Counted from the stretch's first letter, positions 8,695 through 18,922 are shown. The stretch is DNA of 64,000 nt from Herpetosiphon aurantiacus DSM 785 (GCA_000018565.1 CP000875.1:4417199-4481198); one strand, 5' to 3'. Numbers and translations: made by a program. The notes: generated from the letters alone by a model not told the origin.

Positions 8695-9846
8695 TTAATT
8701 GCCGATCGGCGTTGGATAGGCCGTCGGCAACGGATCATCGGTCGTGGTAAAAGGATTATTGGGCGCTGTCGGCTGATTGGAACTGGTTTGTTGGGGCAAG
8801 GCTGGATTCAGCGCCAGCGAAATGCCGATCATCGCGGCAATAATCCCAATCATCACAAAACGCTGGACCACTTGCATCTCCGACCAACCTGCTAGCTCGA
8901 AGTGATGGTGAATTGGGGTCATTTTGAAAACCCGTTTGCCAGTGCCAGTAGTGATGCGGGTATATTTGAAGTAGTAGCGCTGAATCACCACCGAGGCAGC
9001 TTCGAGCACATAAATAATCCCGACGATTGGCAGCAACAACCACGCTTTGGAAATTAGCGCCACAATCGCCAAGGTCGCGCCCAAGGCCAACGAGCCAGTA
9101 TCGCCCATAAATACTTGAGCCGGATGGGCATTGAACCACAAAAAGGCCACACACGCGCCCGAAACCGTAAACGAGTAGGTCACCAAATAATCGAAGCGAT
9201 AGACAAAGGCAATCACGCCAAAAGCGGCAAAGGCAATCGCTGAAGTCCAGCCTGCCAAGCCATCCATGCCATCGGAAAAATTCACCGCGTTGGCCATCGC
9301 CACAATCAAAAAGGTCGCAATCGGAATGTACCAATAGCCAATATCGATCACGCCGACAAACGGCACGACCACCTCACCGCCATTATCCAAGCCAAATGGT
9401 GTGGGCAGATATAAGGCCAGTGAGGCAAAAAAGGCGATCATCACCAGCCAAACCATTTTGAAGCGTTCGGTCAGGCCAAAGGTTTTCGAGCGCACTTTGG
9501 TCAACGAAAGATAATCATCGAACGCGCCAAGAATGCCATAGCCAACCAGCGCCGCCAAGGGCAACAGCATCGACCAACGTCCAACCAAATTGAAAATCAC
9601 CGTGATGATCACAACCGAGGCGATGATCATCACGCCGCCCATAGTTGGGGTGCCAATTTTGATCATGTGGCTTTGCGGGCCATCAACCCGAATCGCTTTG
9701 CCAATGTTATGAGCCTTGAGCCAGCGAATCCACCAGCGACCAAGCACTAAAGTCAAAATAAAGGCCGCTCCGGCCAACAACAACGCCTCAGCCAGTTTGA
9801 GCACCAGCGCTCGCTGAATCTCGATCACGACCTGTTCGTTATTCAC
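8695..9846 (-). CDS. mraY: Phospho-N-acetylmuramoyl-pentapeptide transferase
   Basis: MraY makes lipid I by moving phospho-MurNAc-pentapeptide to undecaprenyl phosphate in the membrane. It has ten hydrophobic segments and the family motifs GTPTMGG, GAFDDYLSLT (paired Asp), NFSDGMDGLAG, FMGDTGSLALG and TPIHHHFEL. The gene starts with GTG at 9846. The last murF codons overlap this start by four bases (GTGA), so the two genes are probably translationally coupled. The C-terminal about 35 residues (after ALNPALP) are Pro/Thr/Asn-rich and look dispensable. Confidence 0.95.
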   Translation of the reverse strand: MNNEQVVIEIQRALVLKLAEALLLAGAAFILTLVLGRWWIRWLKAHNIGKAIRVDGPQSHMIKIGTPTMGGVMIIASVVIITVIFNLVGRWSMLLPLAALVGYGILGAFDDYLSLTKVRSKTFGLTERFKMVWLVMIAFFASLALYLPTPFGLDNGGEVVVPFVGVIDIGYWYIPIATFLIVAMANAVNFSDGMDGLAGWTSAIAFAAFGVIAFVYRFDYLVTYSFTVSGACVAFLWFNAHPAQVFMGDTGSLALGATLAIVALISKAWLLLPIVGIIYVLEAASVVIQRYYFKYTRITTGTGKRVFKMTPIHHHFELAGWSEMQVVQRFVMIGIIAAMIGISLALNPALPQQTSSNQPTAPNNPFTTTDDPLPTAYPTPIGN

Positions 9847-11312
9847 GCCGTAGCCTCCGGCCTAACTTGCAAGGCATTTGCAACAGCTTCCATGGCAGCA
9901 GCACGCGATCCTTTGACAAGGACGTAATCATTCGCTTGGAGCGTCGATTGCAACGCCGCAATCAGCGCAGCTTTATCAGGCAGCACATGCACTTGTTCAG
10001 CAGGCAGGCCTACTTCAATGGCTTCTTCGCCAATCCAACGCGCTTTTTCGCCTACTACATATAATTGATCAACCACATCGGCGGCTCGCACCCCGACCAA
10101 ACGATGACCCGATTCATCGTGCGGGCCAAGCTCGGCCATATCGCCAAATACAGCGATGCGGCGGCCTTGTAGTTCAGCCAATAAATTCAGCGCCGCAATG
10201 CAGGAAACAGGCGAGGCATTGTAGGTATCGTCAATCAGGGTTGCGCCGCCAACTGCTGGATATGAGAGCAAGCGCAATTGGGCGCTGCTGCGCAACCCTT
10301 GAATCAGCGAATCCCATGAAAGCCCTAACACAATCCCGACTGCTGCCGCCGCCAAAGCCGTGTGCACGCTGTGCAAGCCAATCAAGGGCAATTTGATATG
10401 CCATTGTTCGCCACGATAATGGGCATCAAAGCCAATGCCATCGAGGCCACGGCTTTCGATGTTATCGGCCCACAAATCGGCTTCAGGGTCAAGCCCATAG
10501 GTAAAAACTTGGGCTTTGGTCACCTGTTGCATCGCCCGCACCCGCTGATCATCGTAATTCAGAATCGCCCAACCATCGGCGGGCAAGGCTTGCACCAATT
10601 CGCTTTTGGCCTCGGCCACATTCTCGATCGTGTGCATACGCTCCAAATGCGATGCGCCAACGTTGGTCACGATGCCAATTTGGGGCTGGGCAATCGTTGT
10701 TAGCAAAGCCAGATCGCCTTTGTTGTAGATGCCCATTTCGAGCACTGCAATCTGATGTTCTGGTTCAATTCCTAACACCACCAAGGGCAAAGTATTTTCG
10801 CTGTTGTAGGAGCGTGGGCTTTTGTGGGTGCGCATGGTTGGTGCAAGCATGGCCGCTAGCACCTCTTTGGTCGAGGTTTTACCAACGCTACCCGTAATCC
10901 CCACCACTACCAAATCCTGCTGTTGACGATAGCGCGTCGCCAACCGATGCATCGCAGTCAAGGTCTGATCAACACTAATCAGAAAAAAGGCATTGGCTGG
11001 CGCTTCATTGGCAATCTGGCCTTGATCAGGGTCGAGCAGCACAAACGGTCGATCCAAACCAAGCTGGCTGGGATCAGCCAAACGCCCGCGTTGGACTAAA
11101 GCCGCCCGAACGCCGCGTGCCGCCGCTGCCGCAATAAAATCGTGGCCATCGACCCGTTCGCCCTGTAAGGCCACAAACAAACCATCAACGCTGGCTTCAC
11201 GCGAATCGATGCAGGCACTGCGAATTGGCAAATTGGCGAGGGCTGCGGGCAATTGCAGGCGTGGTTCGCTGGCAATTTTCACCCCATCAACGACCGTTTG
11301 TAAGGTTAGCAT
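9843..11312 (-). CDS. murF: UDP-N-acetylmuramoyl-tripeptide--D-alanyl-D-alanine ligase
   Basis: MurF attaches D-Ala-D-Ala to finish the pentapeptide precursor. It shows the N-terminal IDSREASVDGLFVALQGERVDGHDF domain, the ATP loop GITGSVGKTSTKE, YNSENTLPL, and the C-terminal IDDTYNASPVS motif, followed by VFGDMAELG and VKGSRAAAME. The length of 489 residues is slightly above average. It is followed directly by mraY with a 4-nt overlap. Confidence 0.95.
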   Translation of the reverse strand: MLTLQTVVDGVKIASEPRLQLPAALANLPIRSACIDSREASVDGLFVALQGERVDGHDFIAAAAARGVRAALVQRGRLADPSQLGLDRPFVLLDPDQGQIANEAPANAFFLISVDQTLTAMHRLATRYRQQQDLVVVGITGSVGKTSTKEVLAAMLAPTMRTHKSPRSYNSENTLPLVVLGIEPEHQIAVLEMGIYNKGDLALLTTIAQPQIGIVTNVGASHLERMHTIENVAEAKSELVQALPADGWAILNYDDQRVRAMQQVTKAQVFTYGLDPEADLWADNIESRGLDGIGFDAHYRGEQWHIKLPLIGLHSVHTALAAAAVGIVLGLSWDSLIQGLRSSAQLRLLSYPAVGGATLIDDTYNASPVSCIAALNLLAELQGRRIAVFGDMAELGPHDESGHRLVGVRAADVVDQLYVVGEKARWIGEEAIEVGLPAEQVHVLPDKAALIAALQSTLQANDYVLVKGSRAAAMEAVANALQVRPEATA

Positions 11313-11356
11313 AGGCCTATCTCAAAGCCATGGGTTGCATGGCGCTAATTCATTGC

Positions 11357-13183
11357 TTATTGGGCTTTTTGGCATTCATGCACCAAATCAGGGTTGGGCG
11401 GAATTTGATAATGGGTCAGCAAGCGTTTGAACACGGCAGCATAGACTGGAATCGCCGATGTGCCCCAAATATCCTGGGTACGATCAAGCTTGACCAATAC
11501 CGTAAAACGCGCATCTTCAATCGGCCCAAAGCCCATCACTGAGCCAATCGTGGCATTTTCGTAGCCACCACGGCCATCGGGAATTGAGCTTGTACCAGTT
11601 TTAGCCGCAATATTGTAGCCAGGCACCAAGGGCACACCGCCATTGCCTTGGCGATCGTAATAGCCATTACATGCCGTCCACCACATCTTTTCTTGAAACG
11701 CATAGTTATTGTTGGCCGCTCGCACCATCATTTTGGCCACATCCATCGCAACATCAGCATCGATGACTTTGCGCAACACTTTTGGCTCAACCTTGTGACA
11801 CTCGCCGCGCTCACACCATTCTTGAATTATGTAGGGCTGCATCAAGTTGCCACCATTGGCAAGCGCCGACATCGCCCGCACATGTTGCAGCGGCGTGACG
11901 GCAATCCCTTGGCCGTAGCCATTGGTTGAAAGCACGATTGGCCGCCAATCAGCGGTTGATTCAGGCCATTGCACAATCCCAGCCTCTTCGCCACCCAACT
12001 CAATTCCAGTTGGCTCGCCATAGCCAAAATCATGCAAGCCTTGATAGAAGGCTTGATCGCCCGCCATTTCGGCATATTGCAAGGCTCCCACATTCGATGA
12101 ATACAAAATCACATTTTCGGGAGTCATCGGCGAATGGCCATTGGAATCAAAGTTGGCGCAGCAGCCAGGCGCACGGGCAATAAACCCAGGGTCATCAACC
12201 ACACTATTGACCGTAAAGGCTTTGGCTTGTAATCCAATTGCCAAATTAATCGGTTTGAAGGTTGAGCCAGGTTCGTATTGATCGGTAATCACCGAGTTTT
12301 TGTTGTAAATTTCTGGTTGATATTCGGTATAACGATTGGGATCAAACTTGGTGGAAGTTGCCATGGCCAAAATCGCGCCAGTTTTGGAATCCATCACGGT
12401 GATTGAGCCGCCACTTGCGCCATGGTTGACTAAGGCATTTTGCAATTCTTCTTCGGCAATATGTTGGGCAGTTGGATCAATCGTCAAAGTGATGTCAGCG
12501 CCATCGCGTGGCTCTTGCACGGTTGGCGGCTCGATCCAAATCGAGTTCGAGGCCGAATCGATTTCGGCTTCTAAAGAGCCAGCGACCCCAGCTAACAACG
12601 AATTGTTATAGCCCTCAACCCCGCTAATCCCAACATTTTCGTAATTGGCAACCCCAACCACATTCGCCGCAAATGTGCCTTTAGGGTACACCCGCACTGG
12701 CTCTGGATTAAGCGTTAGCGCGGTATTTTTGAGCGCCCGAATTTGCTCGCTGACCTCAGGGGTTAAGCGCCGCGCCAAGACCACATATTCGCGATTTTTG
12801 GTCAGCAGCAGTTGCTTGATTTCGCTAGGGGCTTTGCCAATCAACGGCGAAAGCAACAAGGCCAAACGATCCGATTCATTCGGGTCGGTCGGGTCATCAT
12901 CGATATAAGGCGGAGCAACGCCGAGCGTATCGCGATCGACATTCATTGCCAACACACTGCCAGTGCTATCGCGAATGATGCCACGGGCAGGCTGAATTGT
13001 GCGATTTTGGCGAAACTCACTCTGCGCCAAACCCGAAAGCTGATCATGGCGTTGAATTTGCACTTCAAATAATTTATGGGCATTGGCTAAAGCAAACACC
13101 ACACAGATCAGCAAAATTGCGTTGATCCGCCAGCGTGAGAGCAATGGTGGGTTTTGAGGAGTTGGAGCGGTACGTGAGGCCAT
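11357..13183 (-). CDS. ftsI: Class B penicillin-binding protein (septal transpeptidase)
   Basis: A septal D,D-transpeptidase anchored by one N-terminal membrane helix (INAILLICVVFALANA). The active-site motifs are in order: PGSTFKP (SxxK serine), YSSNVG (SxN) and AAKTGTS (KTG). The N-terminal pedestal begins with RGIIRDSTGSVLA. ATG 13183 is preceded by GGAGG at a 7-nt spacing, which is better than the frame-open site seven codons upstream. No PASTA repeats follow the transpeptidase domain. Its position directly after the FtsL-like gene fits the canonical dcw order. Confidence 0.93.
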   Translation of the reverse strand: MASRTAPTPQNPPLLSRWRINAILLICVVFALANAHKLFEVQIQRHDQLSGLAQSEFRQNRTIQPARGIIRDSTGSVLAMNVDRDTLGVAPPYIDDDPTDPNESDRLALLLSPLIGKAPSEIKQLLLTKNREYVVLARRLTPEVSEQIRALKNTALTLNPEPVRVYPKGTFAANVVGVANYENVGISGVEGYNNSLLAGVAGSLEAEIDSASNSIWIEPPTVQEPRDGADITLTIDPTAQHIAEEELQNALVNHGASGGSITVMDSKTGAILAMATSTKFDPNRYTEYQPEIYNKNSVITDQYEPGSTFKPINLAIGLQAKAFTVNSVVDDPGFIARAPGCCANFDSNGHSPMTPENVILYSSNVGALQYAEMAGDQAFYQGLHDFGYGEPTGIELGGEEAGIVQWPESTADWRPIVLSTNGYGQGIAVTPLQHVRAMSALANGGNLMQPYIIQEWCERGECHKVEPKVLRKVIDADVAMDVAKMMVRAANNNYAFQEKMWWTACNGYYDRQGNGGVPLVPGYNIAAKTGTSSIPDGRGGYENATIGSVMGFGPIEDARFTVLVKLDRTQDIWGTSAIPVYAAVFKRLLTHYQIPPNPDLVHECQKAQ

Positions 13184-13219
13184 GCAAGTTCCTCCAAGCA
13201 GCAAAGGCTGGAACGGGCG

Positions 13220-13591
13220 CTAACGAGCCTGAGCCGTCCAACGATGGTGTGGTAGTTCGATAATCAGATATTCGGCTTGGCTTGCGTCAATTGGCTTGAA
13301 GCCCAAGGCAGTTGCCCGCTGACGCACAACCTCAAGCGATTGCGATTGTTCAATCTCATAGAGCAACTGGTTATTCTCGCGCTCTAATTTCGTCTGCTGC
13401 ACTTCGAGTTGTTCGAGCCGAAAACCCAGCGCGGCAATTCGCCCAGTTTGCGCCAAATAGAGCATACACATTAAGGCCACCACCACCGCCAAGGCGATCA
13501 GCACGCTAGCGCGACGTTGACGGGTTGATTGGCTGGTGCTGCGATTACGGATGGCACTCAGGCCACCTATTGATTGAGATTGAACCGCCAT
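13220..13591 (-). CDS. ftsL: FtsL/DivIC-like septum protein
   Basis: A 123-residue bitopic protein. A basic N-terminus is followed by one membrane helix (VLIALAVVVALMCMLYLA) and a heptad-patterned coiled coil (RLEQLEVQQTKLERENNQLLYEIEQ). The last part is short, ending in IELP. This is the layout of FtsL/DivIC septum-initiation proteins. ATG 13591 has GGAGG 7 nt upstream. It sits between rsmH and ftsI, where ftsL is normally found. Sequence alone does not separate FtsL from DivIC, so the symbol rests on position. Confidence 0.75.
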   Translation of the reverse strand: MAVQSQSIGGLSAIRNRSTSQSTRQRRASVLIALAVVVALMCMLYLAQTGRIAALGFRLEQLEVQQTKLERENNQLLYEIEQSQSLEVVRQRATALGFKPIDASQAEYLIIELPHHRWTAQAR

Positions 13592-13619
13592 CAAGCATCC
13601 TCCGACAGTTGAGCTATGG

Positions 13620-14633
13620 TTAAGACGCAAGCGTCTTGGTTAATCGTCGTTCGGCAACCCGCAATTTAGCTGAACGCGCCCGCGGGTTGGCTTTCAATTC
13701 TTCGGGTGTGGCCTCAATTGGCTTGCGGCTCAGCACCTCAAGCGTTGGCACATAATCGCAATCACGGCCAACCGGGTAGATACACGAGCGTGGGCCAGTG
13801 TTGGCAGCACAATTATGCGGGCAGGCCAAAATTTCAAGCTTGGCTGGAATCAAACATTCACTAGCTTGATCGCGCATCCATTCTTTGACAATCCGATCCT
13901 CTAAAGAATGGAAGGTGATCACGGCCAAACGCCCACCTGGGGCTAATAAATTGGTGGCCGCTGCCAAGCCTTCGCGCAACGCCCCCAACTCATCGTTGAC
14001 CGCAATCCGCAAGGCTTGAAACGTTCGGGTAGCGGGATGGGTTTTGCCAGCCTGACCACCCACAGCACTTTTGACCAAACTAGCCAATTGAGCAGTGCTG
14101 GTAATTGGGCTTTTGCTGCGTTGCTCAACAATCCGCCGCGCAATCCGCCGCGAAAGGCGTTCCTCACCATATTCATAAATCAAATTAGCCAAACTGGTTT
14201 CATCAAGCTGAGCAATCAAATCGGCAGCACTTTCGCCGCGCGTCGGATTCATGCGCATATCCAACGGCGCATCATACTGAAACGAAAAACCGCGTTCGGG
14301 TAAATCGAGTTGCGGCGAGGAAACCCCAATATCGAGTAGAATACCATCGACTTGCTGCCAGCCGTGTTGGGCGGCGAGGCTAGCCATTTGGCGATAATTG
14401 CCATGGACAATCGTCGCACGCTCGCCATAGGGGGCAAGTCGTTCACGCGCTGCCGCCAAGGCCATGGGGTCTTGATCGATCGCGAGTAATCGGCCTGTGG
14501 GGCCGCTGCCTTCCAAGATACCGCTGCTATGGCCCGCCCAACCAAGCGTGCCATCGATATAGCGCCCATCTGGGCGTAAATTCAAGGCTGCCAGTGCGGC
14601 ATCATATAAAACTGGAATATGCATACTCACCAT
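13620..14633 (-). CDS. rsmH: 16S rRNA (cytosine-1402-N4)-methyltransferase
   Basis: RsmH (MraW) methylates C1402 of 16S rRNA using S-adenosylmethionine. Motifs are [50 protein letters not shown] with the following LDMRMNP, and the C-terminal [15 protein letters not shown] 14633 is 8 nt after the mraZ stop, and another ATG at 14624 could also serve. The gene slightly precedes the ftsL start region (the longer ftsL frame overlaps it, but the chosen start does not). Confidence 0.95.
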   Translation of the reverse strand: MVSMHIPVLYDAALAALNLRPDGRYIDGTLGWAGHSSGILEGSGPTGRLLAIDQDPMALAAARERLAPYGERATIVHGNYRQMASLAAQHGWQQVDGILLDIGVSSPQLDLPERGFSFQYDAPLDMRMNPTRGESAADLIAQLDETSLANLIYEYGEERLSRRIARRIVEQRSKSPITSTAQLASLVKSAVGGQAGKTHPATRTFQALRIAVNDELGALREGLAAATNLLAPGGRLAVITFHSLEDRIVKEWMRDQASECLIPAKLEILACPHNCAANTGPRSCIYPVGRDCDYVPTLEVLSRKPIEATPEELKANPRARSAKLRVAERRLTKTLAS

Positions 14634-14641
14634 CAAACAGC

Positions 14642-15073
14642 CTAAATCCCAAAGGCGGAGACATGCTCAGCCAAGGCAGGCGCTTCATCGGCAAAACTAT
14701 CGAGCACCGTTTGCCAGCGCTCAGCCGACCAAATTTCAATAAAACTATCCATGCCCGTAACCACCGCTTGGTTGGTAATTGTGGCATACTGGCGTAAGTT
14801 GGGGGGCAACACGATTCGGCCCTGTTTATCGAGGCCCAAATCGCTAGCGCCAGCAAACATCAAACGGCGCAAATTGCGAGCCGAAGGCTGAGTAATTGGC
14901 AGCGCGTTAATCCGAGCAGCCAATTCACGCCAAACTGGCATGGGGTAGAGCAGCAAATTTTGGTCGAAACCACGGGTCAACACCAGACCCTCGGCCAAAC
15001 CAGCCCGAAATTTTGCTGGAATCGCCAAGCGGCCTTTTTCATCAACCGTATGTTCATATTCGCCCAAAAACAT
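14642..15073 (-). CDS. mraZ: Transcriptional regulator MraZ
   Basis: A 143-residue protein with two SpoVT/AbrB-like repeats: [22 protein letters not shown] near the N-terminus and [19 protein letters not shown] in the second half. Both carry the family's DxKGR-like core. In other bacteria MraZ is the autoregulator of the dcw operon and binds tandem GTGGG boxes upstream of itself. Such boxes are present here just in front of the gene. It is the first gene of the minus-strand cluster. Confidence 0.95.
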   Translation of the reverse strand: MFLGEYEHTVDEKGRLAIPAKFRAGLAEGLVLTRGFDQNLLLYPMPVWRELAARINALPITQPSARNLRRLMFAGASDLGLDKQGRIVLPPNLRQYATITNQAVVTGMDSFIEIWSAERWQTVLDSFADEAPALAEHVSAFGI

Positions 15074-15125
15074 GGCATGCTCCCACTGTCAAGGTTTTTT
15101 CGCTCAGATGTTCGCCTACAGAATT

Positions 15126-15190
15126 CCCCACATTCCCCCACTTTGCCCCACTTCGATCGCCATTATAGGCCATGGATTAGGTTTTTTCAA
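15126..15190 (-). promoter_or_regulatory. dcw promoter with three MraZ boxes
   Basis: On the minus strand a -35 box TTGAAA (15190-15185) and a -10 box TATAAT (15167-15162) are separated by 17 nt. Immediately downstream, three GTGGGG boxes (CCCCAC on the plus strand at 15126, 15136 and 15146) follow each other at exact 10-bp spacing, one helical turn. This is the known MraZ operator layout. Bound MraZ would cover the transcription start, so autorepression is the simple reading. The promoter quality suggests it drives the whole run toward murB. Confidence 0.85.
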
Positions 15191-15312
15191 CCGCAGGCCA
15201 TGGCCCAACATGACAAATCGCTAACAGAATTCAGCTCAAAAGGCTTGACGAAGGCTGTTCAAATCTGCGCTAAAATAGGCCCAAAGCATCAAGTTAAATG
15301 CCAATTTTGCGC

Positions 15313-15340
15313 TTGACGCTAGCATGCTCATCGCTATAGA
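15313..15340 (+). promoter_or_regulatory. Promoter of the hybrid kinase gene
   Basis: TTGACG at 15313-15318 and TATAGA at 15335-15340 with a 16-nt spacer, divergent from the dcw promoter about 120 bp away. Transcription would begin near 15347. That excludes the in-frame ATG at 15341 and supports ATG 15374 as the kinase start. Confidence 0.6.
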
Positions 15341-15373
15341 ATGAGAGAGCATCTTCCTGAGACGAGGCTCACC

Positions 15374-18300
15374 ATGACAAGGCCGCTCTTGCTGAGTTTT
15401 TGCAGTGCGACCATAACCGCGCTCTTGTTTGGATTGGGTTGGCTAGCCAATCTGCCGATGCCTTGGATTTTAGCCTTAGGGGTTGTGCAAGCAGGCATTA
15501 TGTGGTGGCGCACACCATGGGCTGTTGGCAGTGCCATCAGCATGGCGCTCATCGCATGGTTTGCGGGCATTAATCAGGTTGGGTGGCTAGCACTGTTGGT
15601 TGGTGGTTGGTTGGCTCAAGGCGGCTTGCCAGCCCTCATTTTTATTCTGTATCGGTATCCCTACGATATGTCGCGCGAATCGGCCCTGAATGGTTTTTTG
15701 GCCAGTGGGGTGTTGTTCAACACGGCGATTAGCGCATTTTGTATGAGCATTGTCGGCTGGCAAGTCGGCTGGATCGAGGAACATTCGTTGGTGGTAACCA
15801 CAGCATTGATGTGGCTCACCAATAGTTTGGGTTCGTTGATCATCACCTTGCCAATGCTGCGTTTAGGCACGCCATGGCTCTCAACCCGTGGCTGGTTTGG
15901 CACGCCCGCCGCTTTGCAACGCAGCATTCATCGCAGCACCATCACCCGTAGCGACGTATTGCAATTGATCTTTATGCTGACCATCGTCGGCCTGATCGGC
16001 TGGGGTATCGATCGGGTTGCCTATATTCCTGTGCAATTTTTAAATGTGTTGTTTCTCTTGCCAATCGTGGCCTTTACTGCCCGCCATGGGTTTGATGGCG
16101 CATTGCTCTCGGCCACAGGCAGTATGTTAATCGCACTCTCATTTTTCCTCGATGAAACCAGCCGCATGCGCCGCGTTGGCACGATGGGCAACGACCGTGT
16201 AGCCTTTGCTAGCATTGTTTTTGAATTAGGCGTGTACTACTTAATTAGCATGATCGGCGGTTTATTAATTGATATTCAACGCGCCGAAAAGCAACGCCTC
16301 GCCATGCTGAGCCATGTCAATCGGATTTTCAACCAAGCGCAAAAAGAAGATTTGCTTGATCAATTGGTGCAAACGGTCTGTGAAGCGCTCCAAACCAACG
16401 TTGGAATTATGTTTCAATATGATGCCCACAGCCAAAGCCTTAAGCCGCTAGCCTGGCAAATGCCCAAAGATTGCTCAATTGATGTGATCGCCACCGCGCT
16501 ATTAACGTATTTTCCCGATTTGAAACAGATGACCCAAACCTCGGCCAGCGCCTACCATCACAACGATCGTAATGCAGCCACCAACACCAGCGCATTTTGG
16601 CTCGAAACTGGCTTAGTATCGGCCTTACTCATCCCATTGGTTGGACGCAACGGCACCTTGGGCTTGATGGCGCTGTTTGATCAACGACCTGAGCGCTATT
16701 TTGGCCGCAGCAATATCAATTTTGCTGAAGCAATTTGTTCGCAAGCAGCGATCGCCCTCGAACAACGCGATTTGATTACCACGCTCCAGCAACAAACCGA
16801 GCAACTGAATGCGGTTTCGAATATTACCGCCACACTCAACGCAACCCTCAACCTTGAAGTGGTTTGCCATCGAATCGCCCAGCAAATCGAACGGGTCGTG
16901 CCCTACGATTGGGCTTGTGTGGCCTTGGCAACCGAGCAAACCCGCTTTTTCAGCGTACTGATGAAAACTGGCCGTGCCGAAGTTGACCTGCTTGATAAAA
17001 CCTTGGTGCTTTCACAGGAAATTTGGCAGGATTTTGGGCCGATCGATGCGCCGCCCTATCGCATGATTATGAATTCATCGCCAGTTAGTCGCGCAGCGGA
17101 GTTGCGCCAAATTGGCTTGGCGGTAGCACTGTTGGTTCCATTGCGCCGCGATGATCGCTGGCTGGGTGTGTTGGTGCTTTCCAGCTTTGATCCTGATGCC
17201 TTTCCACCAGCACACCAACAGTTGTTGCAAATTTTGGCGCGACACATGGCCTTGGCAATTTCCAATGCGCAACTGTACCAGGAGCTTGAGCAAGCCTACC
17301 GCGCCAAACAAGAAGCCCAAGATGTGTTGCTGCAAACCGAGCGCTTGCGGGCTTTGGGTGAATTATCGAGCGGGATCGCCCATGATTTCAACAATTTGAT
17401 TGCGGGAATTTTGGGGCACACCCAATTATTGCTGATCGAAGCGCCCGAGGAGCAACGCGAAGGCTTGGCGGTGATCGAACAAGCAGCGCGTGATGGTCGG
17501 CATATGGTCGAGCGGATTCAGCAATTTACCCGTGCTCAGCAGCCCGAAGATCATGAAATGGTCGATTTGAATACAATTATTAATGATGTGATTAAGCTGA
17601 TTCGCCCACGTTGGCGGAGCCGCCCTGCCAGCACCATGATTCAAACCCGCATTGAAAAAGGCCAAATTCCATTAATTTATGGTTCACCTTTTGCCTTGCG
17701 CGAAGTGCTAACCAACGTTGTACTGAATGCGACCGATGCCATGCCCAAAGGCGGAATTTTGACGATCCGCACCGAGCAAGTTGAGGCTGATGTGATTATG
17801 GAAGTCAGCGACACAGGCATTGGCATGGATGAAGAAACCCAAATTCGCATGTGGGAGCCATTTTTCAGCACCAAAGGGGAGCATGGCACAGGCCTAGGGC
17901 TTTCGATGACCCATGCGATTGTGGTGCAGCATCATGGCGGGCGGGTCGCAGTGCAAAGCGAAGTAGGTACTGGCAGCACGATTTCGCTGGTGTTCCCAAT
18001 TCCGCGCCCCGAAAGCTCCAACGACCCCTTGCAAGTTGGGGGAGCACAAGCCTTGCAACGGGGCACAATTCTGGTGGTCGAGAGCGATACGCGGGTCCAA
18101 TCGGCGTTGGCGGGCTTGCTCGAAAGTTTAGGGCACACGGTGGTTTGCGCCGATAGCGGCACCTTGGCGCTCGATTTGGCCTATGCCCGTGATTTTGATG
18201 CCTTGATTGCCGATAGCGGCCTGACCGACATCAATGCTTGGGATTTGACCGAACTGCTGAAAACCCGCGACCCGCTGTTGGTGGCCATGCTGTTGACGGT

Positions 18301-18442
18301 TTGGAATGCGCCCGATCTTGATACTCGCCGCCATGTGTTTGATGCAGTGCTGCCCAAGCCATTTGAATCGCAGGTGTTGGGCGAAACCATCGGTTTTTTG
18401 CTGAATAATCGCGCCAAACTAGCCAATAATATGGAGAACTAA
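15374..18442 (+). CDS. Membrane-bound hybrid sensor histidine kinase with GAF domains and receiver
   Basis: About 1022 residues. The N-terminal 300 residues form about eight membrane helices of the MASE1-like type. Then come two GAF-like regions (about residues 310-470 and 490-640), a short coiled coil and a HisKA domain with phosphoacceptor His670 in SSGIAHDFNN. The ATPase has an N box (NVVLNATDAM), G1 (DTGIGMD) and G2 (GTGLGLS). The C-terminal receiver (about 895-1015) has phosphoacceptor Asp947 in LIADSGL and the LPKPF lysine. Its acidic pocket reads VVESD rather than the usual DD. The start is chosen because the promoter lies over the earlier ATG. The ligand and the output partner are unknown. 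Confidence 0.9.
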   Translation: MTRPLLLSFCSATITALLFGLGWLANLPMPWILALGVVQAGIMWWRTPWAVGSAISMALIAWFAGINQVGWLALLVGGWLAQGGLPALIFILYRYPYDMSRESALNGFLASGVLFNTAISAFCMSIVGWQVGWIEEHSLVVTTALMWLTNSLGSLIITLPMLRLGTPWLSTRGWFGTPAALQRSIHRSTITRSDVLQLIFMLTIVGLIGWGIDRVAYIPVQFLNVLFLLPIVAFTARHGFDGALLSATGSMLIALSFFLDETSRMRRVGTMGNDRVAFASIVFELGVYYLISMIGGLLIDIQRAEKQRLAMLSHVNRIFNQAQKEDLLDQLVQTVCEALQTNVGIMFQYDAHSQSLKPLAWQMPKDCSIDVIATALLTYFPDLKQMTQTSASAYHHNDRNAATNTSAFWLETGLVSALLIPLVGRNGTLGLMALFDQRPERYFGRSNINFAEAICSQAAIALEQRDLITTLQQQTEQLNAVSNITATLNATLNLEVVCHRIAQQIERVVPYDWACVALATEQTRFFSVLMKTGRAEVDLLDKTLVLSQEIWQDFGPIDAPPYRMIMNSSPVSRAAELRQIGLAVALLVPLRRDDRWLGVLVLSSFDPDAFPPAHQQLLQILARHMALAISNAQLYQELEQAYRAKQEAQDVLLQTERLRALGELSSGIAHDFNNLIAGILGHTQLLLIEAPEEQREGLAVIEQAARDGRHMVERIQQFTRAQQPEDHEMVDLNTIINDVIKLIRPRWRSRPASTMIQTRIEKGQIPLIYGSPFALREVLTNVVLNATDAMPKGGILTIRTEQVEADVIMEVSDTGIGMDEETQIRMWEPFFSTKGEHGTGLGLSMTHAIVVQHHGGRVAVQSEVGTGSTISLVFPIPRPESSNDPLQVGGAQALQRGTILVVESDTRVQSALAGLLESLGHTVVCADSGTLALDLAYARDFDALIADSGLTDINAWDLTELLKTRDPLLVAMLLTVWNAPDLDTRRHVFDAVLPKPFESQVLGETIGFLLNNRAKLANNMEN

Positions 18443-18444
18443 GC

Positions 18445-18825
18445 ATGAGTTTGCATCCCCAAGCAGTCCATTTTCCCATTGCACTCTTGCTGGTTAGCTC
18501 AATTTTGACCCTCTGGAACGAACGCCGCCCGCACCACGAGCTGGCGATTACCGCTCGTTGGTGCTTGAAAATCGGCTGGTGGAGCAGCTTGCTGGCAGTA
18601 ATGACGGGTATTTTAGCCGCCGCCCTAGCCTTCGATCAGATTCGCCAGCAATTGACTTGGATCAATAGCCACGCAGTGGTTAGCCTTAGCTTGGTGGCGG
18701 TTTATTGGCGTTTAGTGTTAGGCAAGCCATTGCCTGCCGCCGCCCAAAAGCGCCGTCATCTGCTGGGAATTGGGCTAATCGTGCTAGCAGGTTGGCTTGG
18801 AGGCCAATTGAGCGAGCGAATCTAA
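18445..18825 (+). CDS. DUF2231-type small membrane protein
   Basis: A 126-residue protein with four membrane helices. The N-terminus SLHPQAVHFPIALLLVSS matches the LHPxxVHFPIAL signature of the DUF2231 family. Proteins of this family are often linked to haem- or redox-type membrane modules, but no function is established. ATG follows the kinase stop by two bases, so the two genes are probably cotranscribed and perhaps translationally coupled. Confidence 0.8.
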   Translation: MSLHPQAVHFPIALLLVSSILTLWNERRPHHELAITARWCLKIGWWSSLLAVMTGILAAALAFDQIRQQLTWINSHAVVSLSLVAVYWRLVLGKPLPAAAQKRRHLLGIGLIVLAGWLGGQLSERI

Positions 18826-18922
18826 ACATTTTCAGCGTTGAATCTTCATCGATCCTTCATCGCCACCCACGAGAATAGCTCTTGCAAAGCGGAAAGTTCT
18901 TAGCGACGAAGGAGCAGCAACG

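Noticed and set aside
15245-15276. A promoter TTGACG/TAAAAT near 15245
   Set aside because: The 20-nt spacer is too long and a better placed pair exists at 15313-15340.
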